Position numbers and translations under genes: made by a program
Shown here: one piece after another, positions 1 to 8,300 of the stretch
Layout: each line of letters opens with the position of its first letter
Numbering within the stretch: position 1 is the stretch's first letter
Assembly (NCBI GenBank): GCA_023442215.1
Contig: JAEZMP010000296.1
Span: forward strand, 1-11,749
DNA from: Pseudomonadota bacterium
GTDB taxonomy: Bacteria > Pseudomonadota > Alphaproteobacteria > Rhizobiales > Segnochrobactraceae
Reading direction: 5' to 3'
DNA length: 11,749 nucleotides
The notes under the pieces: model-generated
The model's input: only the letters and a program-made list of their open reading frames with translations
What the model was told of the DNA's origin: nothing
The model's database searches: none

Positions 1-1
1 A

Positions 2-913
2 GTCCTGAACGACATCGCCGACACCATGGCCAAGGAGACGCGCCGGGGCAAGGTCGCGGATTATATTCCTCAACTCGCCACGGTCGATCCCGCCCGGTTC
101 GGCATCGCGGTCGTCACCAACGATGGCGAGGTGTTCACCGCGGGCGACGCGGAGGAGCCGTTCTCGATCCAGAGCATCTCCAAGGTGTTCACGCTGACGA
201 TGGCGCTCGGCCTCGTCGGCGACAGCCTGTGGAAGCGGGTCGGCCGCGAACCGTCCGGCAATCCGTTCAATTCCATCGTCCAGCTCGAACGCGAACAGGG
301 CGTGCCGCGCAATCCGTTCATCAATGCGGGTGCGCTGGTCGTGACAGATGTGGTGCTCTCCCAGCATCAGCCCCGCGAGGCGCTGGGGCAGATCCTGCAT
401 TTCCTCCGTTTCCTCGCGGGCGACGAGAGCATCGTGGTCGACCGGGCCGTGGCGCGGTCGGAGACCGAGACGGGGTACCGCAACGTCGCGCTCGCCAACT
501 ACATGAAGGCGTTCGGCAACCTGGAGCATGACCCGGACAAGACCCTCGGCGTCTATTTCCACCAGTGCGCGAGCGCCATGAGCTGCCGGCAGCTCGCCAT
601 GGCGGGCCGCTTCCTCGCCACCGACGGCCGCAATCCGGAGACAGGCGGGCGCGTGGTGTCGAGCCAGCGCGCCCGGCGCATCAACGCGCTGATGCTGACC
701 TGTGGCCACTATGACGGCTCGGGCGACTTCGCCTTCCATGTCGGCATTCCCGGCAAGAGTGGCGTCGGCGGAGGCATCCTGGCGGTGGTCCCCGGCAAGG
801 CGTCGATCGCGGTGTGGTCGCCGGGGCTCAACCAGGTCGGCAATTCCCAGCTCGGCGCCATCGCGCTGGAAAGGCTGGCGCGCACCATGGGCTGGTCGGT
901 GTTCGGTCCCTGA
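2..913 (+). CDS. glsA: Glutaminase (serine-dependent, GlsA/YbaS family), 5' end cut by window edge
   Basis: Hydrolyses L-glutamine to L-glutamate and ammonia in the cytoplasm (EC 3.5.1.2), using the serine beta-lactamase-like fold. Numbering from the ATG at base 26, the catalytic S-x-x-K motif is S50-I-S-K53. Family substrate-binding positions are all present: N100 in NPFINAGAL, E146, N153, Y177, Y229 and V247 in the GKSGVGGG loop. The reading frame stays open upstream of that ATG, and the eight residues VLNDIADT align with the usual N terminus just before GKVADYIP. The true start is therefore probably a few codons outside the window, and the ATG at 26 would give a slightly short protein. The C terminus is complete and of normal family length. 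The next gene, sthA, follows on the same strand after 208 bases. Identity is near certain; only the start is open. Confidence 0.96.
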   Translation, partial: VLNDIADTMAKETRRGKVADYIPQLATVDPARFGIAVVTNDGEVFTAGDAEEPFSIQSISKVFTLTMALGLVGDSLWKRVGREPSGNPFNSIVQLEREQGVPRNPFINAGALVVTDVVLSQHQPREALGQILHFLRFLAGDESIVVDRAVARSETETGYRNVALANYMKAFGNLEHDPDKTLGVYFHQCASAMSCRQLAMAGRFLATDGRNPETGGRVVSSQRARRINALMLTCGHYDGSGDFAFHVGIPGKSGVGGGILAVVPGKASIAVWSPGLNQVGNSQLGAIALERLARTMGWSVFGP

Positions 914-935
914 AGCCGGCCGGACCCGCGCGGAG

Positions 936-959
936 CGCGCCGCAGCGGAACTGCGCGCG
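936..959 (+). other. Possible stem-loop after glsA
   Basis: A 5-bp stem (CGCAG/CTGCG) closed by the loop CGGAA continues past a one-base bulge into four more G-C pairs. It begins 23 bases after the glsA stop. No T-run follows it, so it is not a classical intrinsic terminator. In DNA this GC-rich it could be chance. The rest of the 914-1121 gap shows no gene and no convincing promoter. Confidence 0.2.
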
Positions 960-1121
960 GCGGCGGCCGCCATCCTGTCTTCGCTGTCATCCTCTCTTGG
1001 CATTGATCGTGCATCGCATTCCGGTGGCGTTCCACCTGCACGGGTTGCGCCCCGGGCATCGTCCGCCAGGACGGCGCCCGCTCCCGCCTCGTTCCGTTCC
1101 TCGTCGAGAAGAGCCGGTTTC

Positions 1122-2513
1122 ATGTACGATTTCGACATGGTCGTCATCGGCAGCGGTCCGTCGGGTCGCCGCGCCGCCGTCCAGTCCGCCAAGATCGGCA
1201 AATCCGTGCTGGTGGTCGAGAAGGGCCGCCGGGTCGGCGGCGTGTCGGTCCATACCGGAACCATCCCCTCCAAGACCCTGCGCGAGACCGTGCTGAACCT
1301 GTCCGGCTGGCGCGAGCGCGGCTTCTACGGGCGGTCCTACCGGGTGAAGCAGGATATCGGCGCCGAGGACCTGCTGATCCGCCTGCACAAGACGCTCGAC
1401 CACGAGGTCGAGGTGCTGGAGCACCAGTTCAGCCGCAACGCGGTGAAGACGGCGCGCGGCGAGGCACGGTTCGTCTCTCCCTACGAGATCGAGGTGACCT
1501 CGGAGGACGGCGAGCGCCGCACGTTCAGTGCCGCGCACGTGCTGATCGCCTGCGGCACGCGGCCGTTCCGGCCGGATTACGTGCCCTTCAACGGCACCAA
1601 CGTGTTCGACAGCGACGAGATCATCGAGCTGCCGCGCCTGCCGCGCAGCCTGACCGTGATCGGCGCCGGGGTGATCGGCGTCGAATACGCCACCATCTTC
1701 AGTGCGCTCGACGTCGCGGTGACGCTGATCGAGCCGCGCGCGAGCTTTCTCGACTTCCTCGACCGGGAACTGATCGAGGAGTTCGTGCACGAACTCAGGG
1801 ACCGCAACGTCGCCCTGAGGCTCGGCTCGGCCGTGACCTCCATCGAACTCGGAACCTCCGGCCCGGTGTCGCGGCTCGCCAACGGGCGCACGGTCGCGAC
1901 CGACATGCTGCTGTTCGCCGCCGGCCGCGTCGGCGCAACCGACCGGCTGAACCTCGCCTCGGCCGGCATCGAGACCGACCATCGCGGCCGGATCACCGTC
2001 GATCCGAAGACGCTGCAGAGTTCGGTGCCGCACATCTATGCCGCCGGCGACGTGATCGGCTTCCCGAGCCTCGCCTCCACCTCGATGGAGCAGGGCCGGC
2101 TCGCCGCCTGCCACGCCTTCGGCCTCGAACCGCCGCCGCCGCCGGAATTCTTCCCCTACGGCATCTATTCCGTGCCGGAGATTTCCACCGTCGGCATGAC
2201 GGAGGAAGAGGTCGCCAAGCGCGGCATTCCCTACGAATGCGGCATCGCGCGGTTCCGCGAAACCTCGCGCGGGCACATCATGGGGCTGAACGCCGGCATG
2301 ATGAAGATGATCTTCTCGACGAAATCGCGCCGCCTGCTGGGCGTGCACATTCTGGGAGAGGGCGCGACGGAGCTGATCCACATCGGCCAGGCCGTGCTGA
2401 ACCTCAAGGGCACCATCGACTATTTCATCGAGAACACGTTCAACTACCCGACGCTTGCCGAGGCCTACAAGATCGCCGGGCTCGATGCCTGGAACCGCAT
2501 GACGCGGGTCTGA
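1122..2513 (+). CDS. sthA: Si-specific (soluble) NAD(P)(+) transhydrogenase
   Basis: A cytoplasmic FAD flavoprotein that moves hydride between NADPH and NAD+ (EC 1.6.1.1), typically draining excess NADPH. The 463-residue product has the usual family length. The FAD site is G10-x-G12-x-x-G15 with E33 at the end of the second strand. The NAD(P) site is G181-x-G183-x-x-G186 with E204-P-R206. The FAD/dimer motif AAGD is at 307-310. The family's TGTIPSKTLRE segment is at 45-55 and FNYPTLAEAY at 440-449. The disulfide cysteines of lipoamide dehydrogenase (C-x4-C) are replaced by S42 and T47, and the catalytic His before Pro-Thr is Y442. These changes separate SthA from lipoamide dehydrogenase, glutathione reductase and mercuric reductase. 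The start was chosen because MYDFDMVVIGSG fits the family N terminus; GAGAAG about ten bases upstream is a weak ribosome binding site. The longer upstream reading is low-complexity Ala/Arg/Ser overlapping glsA. The gene converges on the glycan cluster. Confidence 0.95.
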   Translation: MYDFDMVVIGSGPSGRRAAVQSAKIGKSVLVVEKGRRVGGVSVHTGTIPSKTLRETVLNLSGWRERGFYGRSYRVKQDIGAEDLLIRLHKTLDHEVEVLEHQFSRNAVKTARGEARFVSPYEIEVTSEDGERRTFSAAHVLIACGTRPFRPDYVPFNGTNVFDSDEIIELPRLPRSLTVIGAGVIGVEYATIFSALDVAVTLIEPRASFLDFLDRELIEEFVHELRDRNVALRLGSAVTSIELGTSGPVSRLANGRTVATDMLLFAAGRVGATDRLNLASAGIETDHRGRITVDPKTLQSSVPHIYAAGDVIGFPSLASTSMEQGRLAACHAFGLEPPPPPEFFPYGIYSVPEISTVGMTEEEVAKRGIPYECGIARFRETSRGHIMGLNAGMMKMIFSTKSRRLLGVHILGEGATELIHIGQAVLNLKGTIDYFIENTFNYPTLAEAYKIAGLDAWNRMTRV

Positions 2514-2561
2514 CCGCCGGAGGACGGAGGCCGGGCCGCGCGGCGTTCGTCGGCAATCGCA

Positions 2562-4190
2562 TCAGGGTGTCGGCGGCACCTTCTCGAGGCGGCAGCCCTG
2601 CGCCGGGACGGCATCGATGGTGGAGGTGATCGGCGCGCACTCGCCGGTCCGCTTCAGGCCGTAATGCTGAAGCGCGCTGTCGGCGGCCCCCGGATAGTCC
2701 TTCAGGTTCTCGAAGCCCCAGATCGGGCCGTCGAACGCGCGGATCGCGGCTTCCATCCGCGGCCGGAGCGTGCCCTCGGCATCCGGGTTCACGAGGTTGC
2801 TGTTCGGCGCGATCACCTGCACGCCTGTCGGAAGATCCGGGATGAGATAGGAGAAGGCTCCCGGATCGAGGAACACCACCAGCGCGCCCGGTTCCACGGG
2901 CGGGAGGTTGATCTCGACGGCGTGCACGTTCGGGCGCGACCTGTCCCACCACGGATAGTGGGTGTGCCAGACGGTGGCGATCCCGATCACCACGACGGCC
3001 GCGATCCCGATGCAGGCCATCATGCGGCGGGGGAGCCAGGCGGCGACCGCCGCGCAGACCAGCACGCCTGAGAAGCACTCGATCAGTGCGCTGTAGCGGT
3101 AGATCGCGAACATCGCTTCCCACAGTCCGTAGGCGATGAAGAGCGCGAGGGCGAGCAGACCCGCCGCCCGCCGCGACGGCGGACCGGCGCGGCGCAGGCC
3201 CCCGAAGGCGACGGATACGAGCAGCGCCAGCATGGCGGCGAGCGCGAGCAGAAGCCGCGCATCGCGCATGGCGAGTTCGATCGCCTGGTTGGAATAGGTG
3301 AAGGCCCACAGCGCCGGGAAAAGCAGCGCGTGCTGCCAGGTCTGCGGCTTGAAGCGGTCGTCCGACCAGCGGCCGGCGGCCACCCAGTCGGAGCGGAACA
3401 CGTCGTTGAAGGCCGGGAACACCGGGTTGCCGGTGAGCTGATAGACATGCCACCACCACCAGCCGGCGACGGCGAAGGCGGCGATCACGCCGGCGAGGCC
3501 GAACACGAACCCGGCGGCGATGCCGGTGCGCCAGCGTGGCAGCTCGGCGACGATCACCGCCACGAACAGGCCGACGAACAGCGGCAGCGACGTCAGCTTC
3601 AGCCCCACGGTCGCCCCCGCCAGAAGGCCGGCGAGCGCCACGGTCCACACCGGCAGGCCGGGGCGGTCGCGCAGCGGCACGCAGCCGAGCCACACCGCAA
3701 GCCCGGCCAGGAACGGCAGGCCCTGCGGGATCTCGCTCATCGTGGTGCCGATGGTGGAGAAGCTCGCCGAGCCGGTGACGCCGAACAGCGCGGCCGCGCC
3801 CGCGAGCACGTCGCGCAGCGGCCAGGATTGCGGCAGCACGCGCCGCCCCACCAGATAGACGAGGAGCGCGGCCACGGCATAAGGCAGCGCCATGATGACG
3901 TGCAGTGCGGCGGGATGGTCGTTCAGCGTCTGGGTCAGCAGGAAATAGAGCCCGTCGAGGCCGGGGAAGAAATAGCTCTGGAGGCCCGCGGCCGCGATGT
4001 CGTCGGGCCGCCCGCCGGAGACGAGCGCGAAGCCGTTATAGCGGTGATAGATGCGCAGATCCGGCGTGCCGTCGCCGCCGATATAGAGGCCGAACAGCCC
4101 GAAGAACACGAGGTAGACGGCGAGCCAGGCCCAGATAGCCGGTGCGATGCCGCCGGAACGCGGGGCGGCGGAGGGGCGGGGCGTGGTCAT
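2562..4190 (-). CDS. Polytopic membrane protein, probable GT-C-type glycosyltransferase
   Basis: A 542-residue inner-membrane protein. Hydrophobic segments run from about residue 17 to 410, roughly ten or more helices. A soluble tail of about 130 residues follows (about 412-542), probably extracytoplasmic, with two cysteines (C518, C533) that could pair. The first loop after helix 1 carries acidic residues in GGDGTPDLRIYH (D40, D44), where GT-C enzymes using polyprenyl-phosphate sugars place catalytic acids. The motifs YHRYNGFAL and SYFFPGLDGLYF resemble uncharacterised GT-C/GT87-like membrane proteins I recall, but I cannot name a family firmly. It lies 80 bases downstream of the GtrB-like gene on the same strand, which suggests it transfers a lipid-linked sugar made by that enzyme onto a surface glycan. 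No strong ribosome binding site precedes the ATG. Alternatives are a polymerase- or ligase-like membrane protein, or an orphan of unknown function. Confidence 0.85.
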   Translation of the reverse strand: MTTPRPSAAPRSGGIAPAIWAWLAVYLVFFGLFGLYIGGDGTPDLRIYHRYNGFALVSGGRPDDIAAAGLQSYFFPGLDGLYFLLTQTLNDHPAALHVIMALPYAVAALLVYLVGRRVLPQSWPLRDVLAGAAALFGVTGSASFSTIGTTMSEIPQGLPFLAGLAVWLGCVPLRDRPGLPVWTVALAGLLAGATVGLKLTSLPLFVGLFVAVIVAELPRWRTGIAAGFVFGLAGVIAAFAVAGWWWWHVYQLTGNPVFPAFNDVFRSDWVAAGRWSDDRFKPQTWQHALLFPALWAFTYSNQAIELAMRDARLLLALAAMLALLVSVAFGGLRRAGPPSRRAAGLLALALFIAYGLWEAMFAIYRYSALIECFSGVLVCAAVAAWLPRRMMACIGIAAVVVIGIATVWHTHYPWWDRSRPNVHAVEINLPPVEPGALVVFLDPGAFSYLIPDLPTGVQVIAPNSNLVNPDAEGTLRPRMEAAIRAFDGPIWGFENLKDYPGAADSALQHYGLKRTGECAPITSTIDAVPAQGCRLEKVPPTP

Positions 4191-4270
4191 GGATGTGTCC
4201 GGAGGGTTCGGCCGGCCTCGGAGAGGCGCGCGACGGGCGATGCGGCGAGAGGCGGTGGCAGCCGGAAGGA

Positions 4271-5224
4271 TCAGGCCTTGCGGCCGGGCGGCGGCACGGC
4301 GAGATAGGCGAGGGTCTTGGCCTCGCGCCGGCCGCGCGACACGCCGTCGAGCACAAGCCCGGCATTGAGCGCCAGCAGGCTCGCGAGCGCGAGGCCCATG
4401 GCGAGCACGGCCGTCGGCAGGCGCGGCACCAGCCCGGTCCGGCCGAACTCCAGCACCACCGGAATGCCGAATGCCAGCGCCACGAGAAAGACGACGAAGG
4501 CGATGGTCGAGAAGAACTGCAGCGGCTTCTCCTCGCGGATCAGATGGCTGATCAGCCAGAGGATGCGCAGGCCGTCGCGATAGGTCCGGAGCTTGGAGGT
4601 CGAGCCCTCGCCGCGCTCGCGGTAGCGCGTCGGGCGCTCGCCGATGGGCAGGTCGAGTTCGAGCGCGTGGACGAGGAGTTCGGTCTCGATCTCGAAACCG
4701 CTGCTCTTCACCGGGAACGACTTCACCATGCGCCGCGACATCGCCTTGTAGCCGGACAGCATGTCGTCGTTGCGCTTGCCGAACACGGCGCTGACGAGGC
4801 CGGAGAGCAGGCGGTTGCCGAACTTGTGGCCGCGCCGGAACGCGGCGTCGCCGACGGCCTCGCGGGCGCCGTTGACGATGTCCATGTTGTCGTTGACGAG
4901 GGTCTCGATCAGCAGCGGCGCGGCCTCGGCCTCGTAGGTGTCGTCGCCGTCCACCATCACGTAGATGTCGGCGTCGACGTCGGCGAACATGCGCCGGACG
5001 ACGTGACCCTTGCCCTGCCGCGTCTCGCGCCGGACGACGGCGCCGGCTTCCTCGGCGATCCGGATCGTCTCGTCGGTCGAATTGTTGTCGTAGACGTAGA
5101 TCGTCGCGGTCGGCAGGCTGCGGCGGAAATCGCGCACCACCGCGCCGATGGCGGCTGCCTCGTTGTGGCAGGGGACCAGCACCGCGATGCTGTGGCTGGC
5201 GGCGATCTCGGCGATGGTGGCCAT
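4271..5224 (-). CDS. GtrB/DPM-like polyprenyl-phosphate glycosyltransferase (GT2)
   Basis: Expected to transfer a sugar from a nucleotide sugar to undecaprenyl phosphate on the cytoplasmic face of the inner membrane. The 317-residue protein has an N-terminal GT-A domain: VPCHNE at 17-22, DNNSTDE at 46-52, a QGKGHVVRRMF segment at 70-80, and the metal-binding acidic motif D92-G-D94-D95. LSGYKAMSRR at 156-165 and RYRERGEGSTSKL at 200-212 are typical of the DPM1/GtrB/ArnC group. Two hydrophobic helices follow at about 238-260 and 270-293, as in GtrB proteins. The ATG at 5224 was chosen because GAGG sits five bases upstream and the conserved fold begins shortly after it. An upstream in-frame ATG at 5326 would add 34 residues of Pro/Arg/Ala-rich sequence covering a hairpin. 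The gene is second in the cluster, with the membrane protein downstream and the large glycosyltransferase upstream. The sugar cannot be read from the sequence. Confidence 0.92.
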   Translation of the reverse strand: MATIAEIAASHSIAVLVPCHNEAAAIGAVVRDFRRSLPTATIYVYDNNSTDETIRIAEEAGAVVRRETRQGKGHVVRRMFADVDADIYVMVDGDDTYEAEAAPLLIETLVNDNMDIVNGAREAVGDAAFRRGHKFGNRLLSGLVSAVFGKRNDDMLSGYKAMSRRMVKSFPVKSSGFEIETELLVHALELDLPIGERPTRYRERGEGSTSKLRTYRDGLRILWLISHLIREEKPLQFFSTIAFVVFLVALAFGIPVVLEFGRTGLVPRLPTAVLAMGLALASLLALNAGLVLDGVSRGRREAKTLAYLAVPPPGRKA

Positions 5225-5229
5225 GACGT

Positions 5230-5233
5230 CCTC
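5230..5233 (-). promoter_or_regulatory. Ribosome binding site deciding the GtrB-like start
   Basis: On the minus strand GAGG lies five bases before the ATG at 5224. The further upstream ATGs at 5287 and 5326 would begin translation ahead of this site, in sequence without conserved protein features. This favours the 317-residue product. Confidence 0.5.
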
Positions 5234-5274
5234 GAACTCAGAGATTGCTCCCCGGGGGCGGCCGGGTGCGCTGG

Positions 5275-5303
5275 CGGCCGGCGGCATTGTCTGCCGCCGA
5301 CCG
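5275..5303 (-). other. Intercistronic stem-loop between the large glycosyltransferase and gtrB-like genes
   Basis: Bases 5279-5286 (CGGCGGCA) and 5292-5299 (TGCCGCCG) are perfect inverted repeats around a five-base loop. After one mismatched position, three more pairs extend the stem. No T-run follows in the minus-strand direction, so a full intrinsic terminator is unlikely. In the 158-base gap of a same-strand cluster it could shield the upstream mRNA from 3' exonucleases or lower downstream expression. Confidence 0.4.
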
Positions 5304-5382
5304 TTCGCTCGTCCGGCATCAGCCACGCCGGACCGGCGCGGTCAAGCCCGGCGGGCCGGCATGGCGGTCGGCACGGGCACGC

Positions 5383-8300
5383 TCAGGAAATCAGCTCGAG
5401 AACGTGGCCGATGAAGCGGTCCGGGGTGAAGGCGCGGGCGCGTTCGGCGGCGCGCGTGCCGATCTCGATCCGCTCCTGCTCCTTCTGCGGCCGCAGGATG
5501 GCGGCGGTGCGCATCGTCAGCATCTCCAGCGAATCGTAGAGGAAGCCGTCCTCGCCGTCGGTAATGATCTCGCGCGCGCCGCCTGCATTGAGGGCGAAGG
5601 CGACGCAGCCGGCCGACATCGCCTCGGCGATGGCGATGCCGAAATGCTCCGCGAGTTCCGGATGCTGCTTGAGGTTCTCCTCCAGGCCGGTGCCGTGCCA
5701 GTAGATCGCGGCGTCGCGGTAGAGCCCGGCAAGCTCGCTGTTGGAGCAGTTGACGTGGAACACCACCGGCAGGTCGGCGGCCATCGCCTGCAGGCCGTTC
5801 AGATAGTCCATGTGTTCCGGCCCCGGGGTGGAGGAGCCGGCGAGATGGAACTCCACGTCGCCGCCGACGCGCTGCGCCAGCGAGCGGAACGCCTCGATCA
5901 GAAGGTCGTGGCGCTTGGCATGCCCGCCGACGAAGAAGCGCCCGACGGTCAGGATCATCCGCTTCTTCTTCTCGCGCGCGTCGCCCTCGTAGGGCGGCAC
6001 GGGCGGATAGAGGATGTCGGTGCGCACCATCGGCAGATTGTATCGCTGCATTCCCTGAAGCACGTTCCGGCGGGTGAAGTCGGAATTGACGAGCACGGCG
6101 CGGTAGCCCGTCAGCAGCGCCGGATCCGGGGTGCCGTCGGCCGGCAGCGGGAACGGGAACTGGCAGTGATAGTAGCTGTCGCGCGCCTGCGCCGGGATCG
6201 GCGGGGTGACGTGGTTGCCCATCACCACCTGAATGTCGAATTCCGGCTCGTCGGGCAGATCGAGTTCCGTGACGATCCGGCAGCCCGAGAGGTCGAGGCC
6301 GAACACGCAGGCGAGGTTCGTCAGCCGCAGGTGGCTGTAGGGATGCGGCGTCGCGATCGTGACGTTGAAGCGGGTGCTGAGCGCATCCGCCAGCGTCAGG
6401 AGATAGCGCTCGCCGCCGCCGGGCGTCAGGTTGTAGGGCGTGTAGATCAGCGCGCGCCGCGCATCCGCCGGCGGCGCCGGGCGCCGCCGGGCCATCGGCG
6501 TGAACAGCGCGCGGGTCGCGGCGAGGGTCTCCGGGCGGCGGTCTTCGAGATAGTCGCCCCAGCGCGACAGGAACTTGCCGCGGTTGAGATCGCCGAGCGC
6601 CCGCTTGCGCGCCGAGGGGATCGCCTTCTCGTCGGTCGAATAGCCTTCGAGGTGGATGACGGTGACGGACGGGATCAGCCAGACTTCCTGGCCGAGCGCG
6701 GCAAGCTTGAAGCAGAAGTCGGTGTCTTCGTAATAGGCCGGCTCGAACGCGAGGTCGAAGCCGCCGGCATCGAAGAAGCTGTCGCGGTGGACAAGCAGCG
6801 CCGCGGCGGAGATGTAGTCCACCGCCTTGGCCGGCATGTTGCGGATGGCCGCCGCGGGCTTGCCGCGCAGCGAGCGGGCGGGAATGCCGCTCGGGTCCAT
6901 GTTGCCGCCGGCTTCCTGGATGGTGTCGTCGGGGAACAGGAACACCGGCCCGACGGCGGCGGCCTTCGGGCGCTCCGTCAGCGCGGCATGAAGGCCGGTC
7001 AGCCAGCCTTCCGGCACGAACACGTCGTTGTTGAGCAGGCACAGGAACCGCCCGCGCGCGTGCTCGGCGATGATGTTGTTGGCCTCGCCGAAATAGCGGT
7101 TCACCTCGAGCTGGACCAGCCGGACATCGGGTTCGAGCGCGCGCAGCGGCTCGAACTCGGCCCGCCGGCTGCCGTTGTCGGCGATCAGGATCTCGTAGGT
7201 CAGCCCCTCAGTGTGTTCCCAGATGTGCTCCACGCACGTCCGGGTCATGTCCGCGGCGTTCCAGTTGATGATCAGGATGGAAACGTCGGGGCGGTCGCCG
7301 CCGCTCCAGCGCCGCGCCTTGGCGCGCAGCTCCTCGAGCGGGCGGTCGAGCCGTAGCTCGTCGGGAATGCGCGCGCCGTTCGCCCGGGCGTTGACGAAGC
7401 TGTCGAGGGCGGCGGCCGTGACGTCCGCAGCCGTCCGCCACGAACTCGGATGCCACTCCGCGGCGATGCGGGCCTCGGCCTTGGCGAGAACGTCCGGGTT
7501 CAGGATCGCGCGGCTCAGCACGCGGTAGGTGTCGTCGTCGTCGAGCGGGTCGAAATACCAGGGCAGGTTGCCGGCATATTCGCGGATCGGCTCCAGGCCC
7601 GATGAGATCGGCACCTTGCCGTAGGCGAGGGTGTCGGAGATCGACAGACCGTAACCTTCGCTCAGCGTCGGGAACACGGTGAACAGGCACAGCCGGTAGA
7701 GATCGGCGAGTTCGTCGTCGGCCACGTCCTCCAGAATGGCGATACGGCCGGCCGCCGCGAGCGCGGCGACGTTCTCGTCCGTGGTGCCGAGGCGCAGATC
7801 GTCGCGGCCGACGAGCACGAGCATCGGCACCTTGTCCGCCCCGAGCGTCTCGACCAGGCGGCGCCAGAGCCGCGGCAGCATCGCCTGGTTCTTGCGCTTG
7901 TCGATGGTGCCGACCGAGAGTGCGTAGGGCACGCTCACGCCGGGCCGCAGCGGCTTCGTGGCCTCCGGCGCGGGCACAATGCTCGGACCGAACGGAATCG
8001 TGACGATCGGCTGCCGGCGCGCGATCTTCATCTCGCGGGCCCACGATTCGATCTGGTGGCGCACGAAATCGGTCGAGACGAACAGCGTGCTCGCCTTGCG
8101 GGCGACCGTGTCCATCCAGAGCGTGAAGCCGGCGGTGAATTCGGGCGAGGCGAATTCCGGCTCGTCGATCGGAATGATGTCGTGGACGAGCACGCTGAAG
8201 GTAAGGCCGTTGCGCACCAGCCGCTCGATCAGCTCCACATAGTGGGCGTTCCAGATCACACCGGTGAAGAGCACGTGGTCGCCCGCCGCCGCCGACATGC

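Noticed and set aside
702..1121. 140-codon N-terminal extension of sthA
   Set aside because: Overlaps the 3' end of glsA in another frame and encodes Ala/Arg/Ser-rich sequence. The flavoprotein fold starts at the ATG at 1122.
987..2381. Minus-strand 464-codon reading frame opposite sthA
   Set aside because: Antisense low-complexity product; the sthA strand is unambiguous.
2514..2561. Possible bidirectional terminator between sthA and the membrane protein gene
   Set aside because: The 48-base gap is GC-rich with only partial inverted repeats and no T-run on either strand.
4142..5539. Plus-strand 465-codon reading frame opposite the gtrB-like gene
   Set aside because: His/Arg/Gly-rich antisense product without motifs.
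5245..7356. Plus-strand open reading frame of about 700 codons opposite the large glycosyltransferase
   Set aside because: Product is Arg/Gly/Ala/His-rich low-complexity sequence with no domain, as expected antisense to a GC-rich gene. The minus strand shows clear family motifs throughout.
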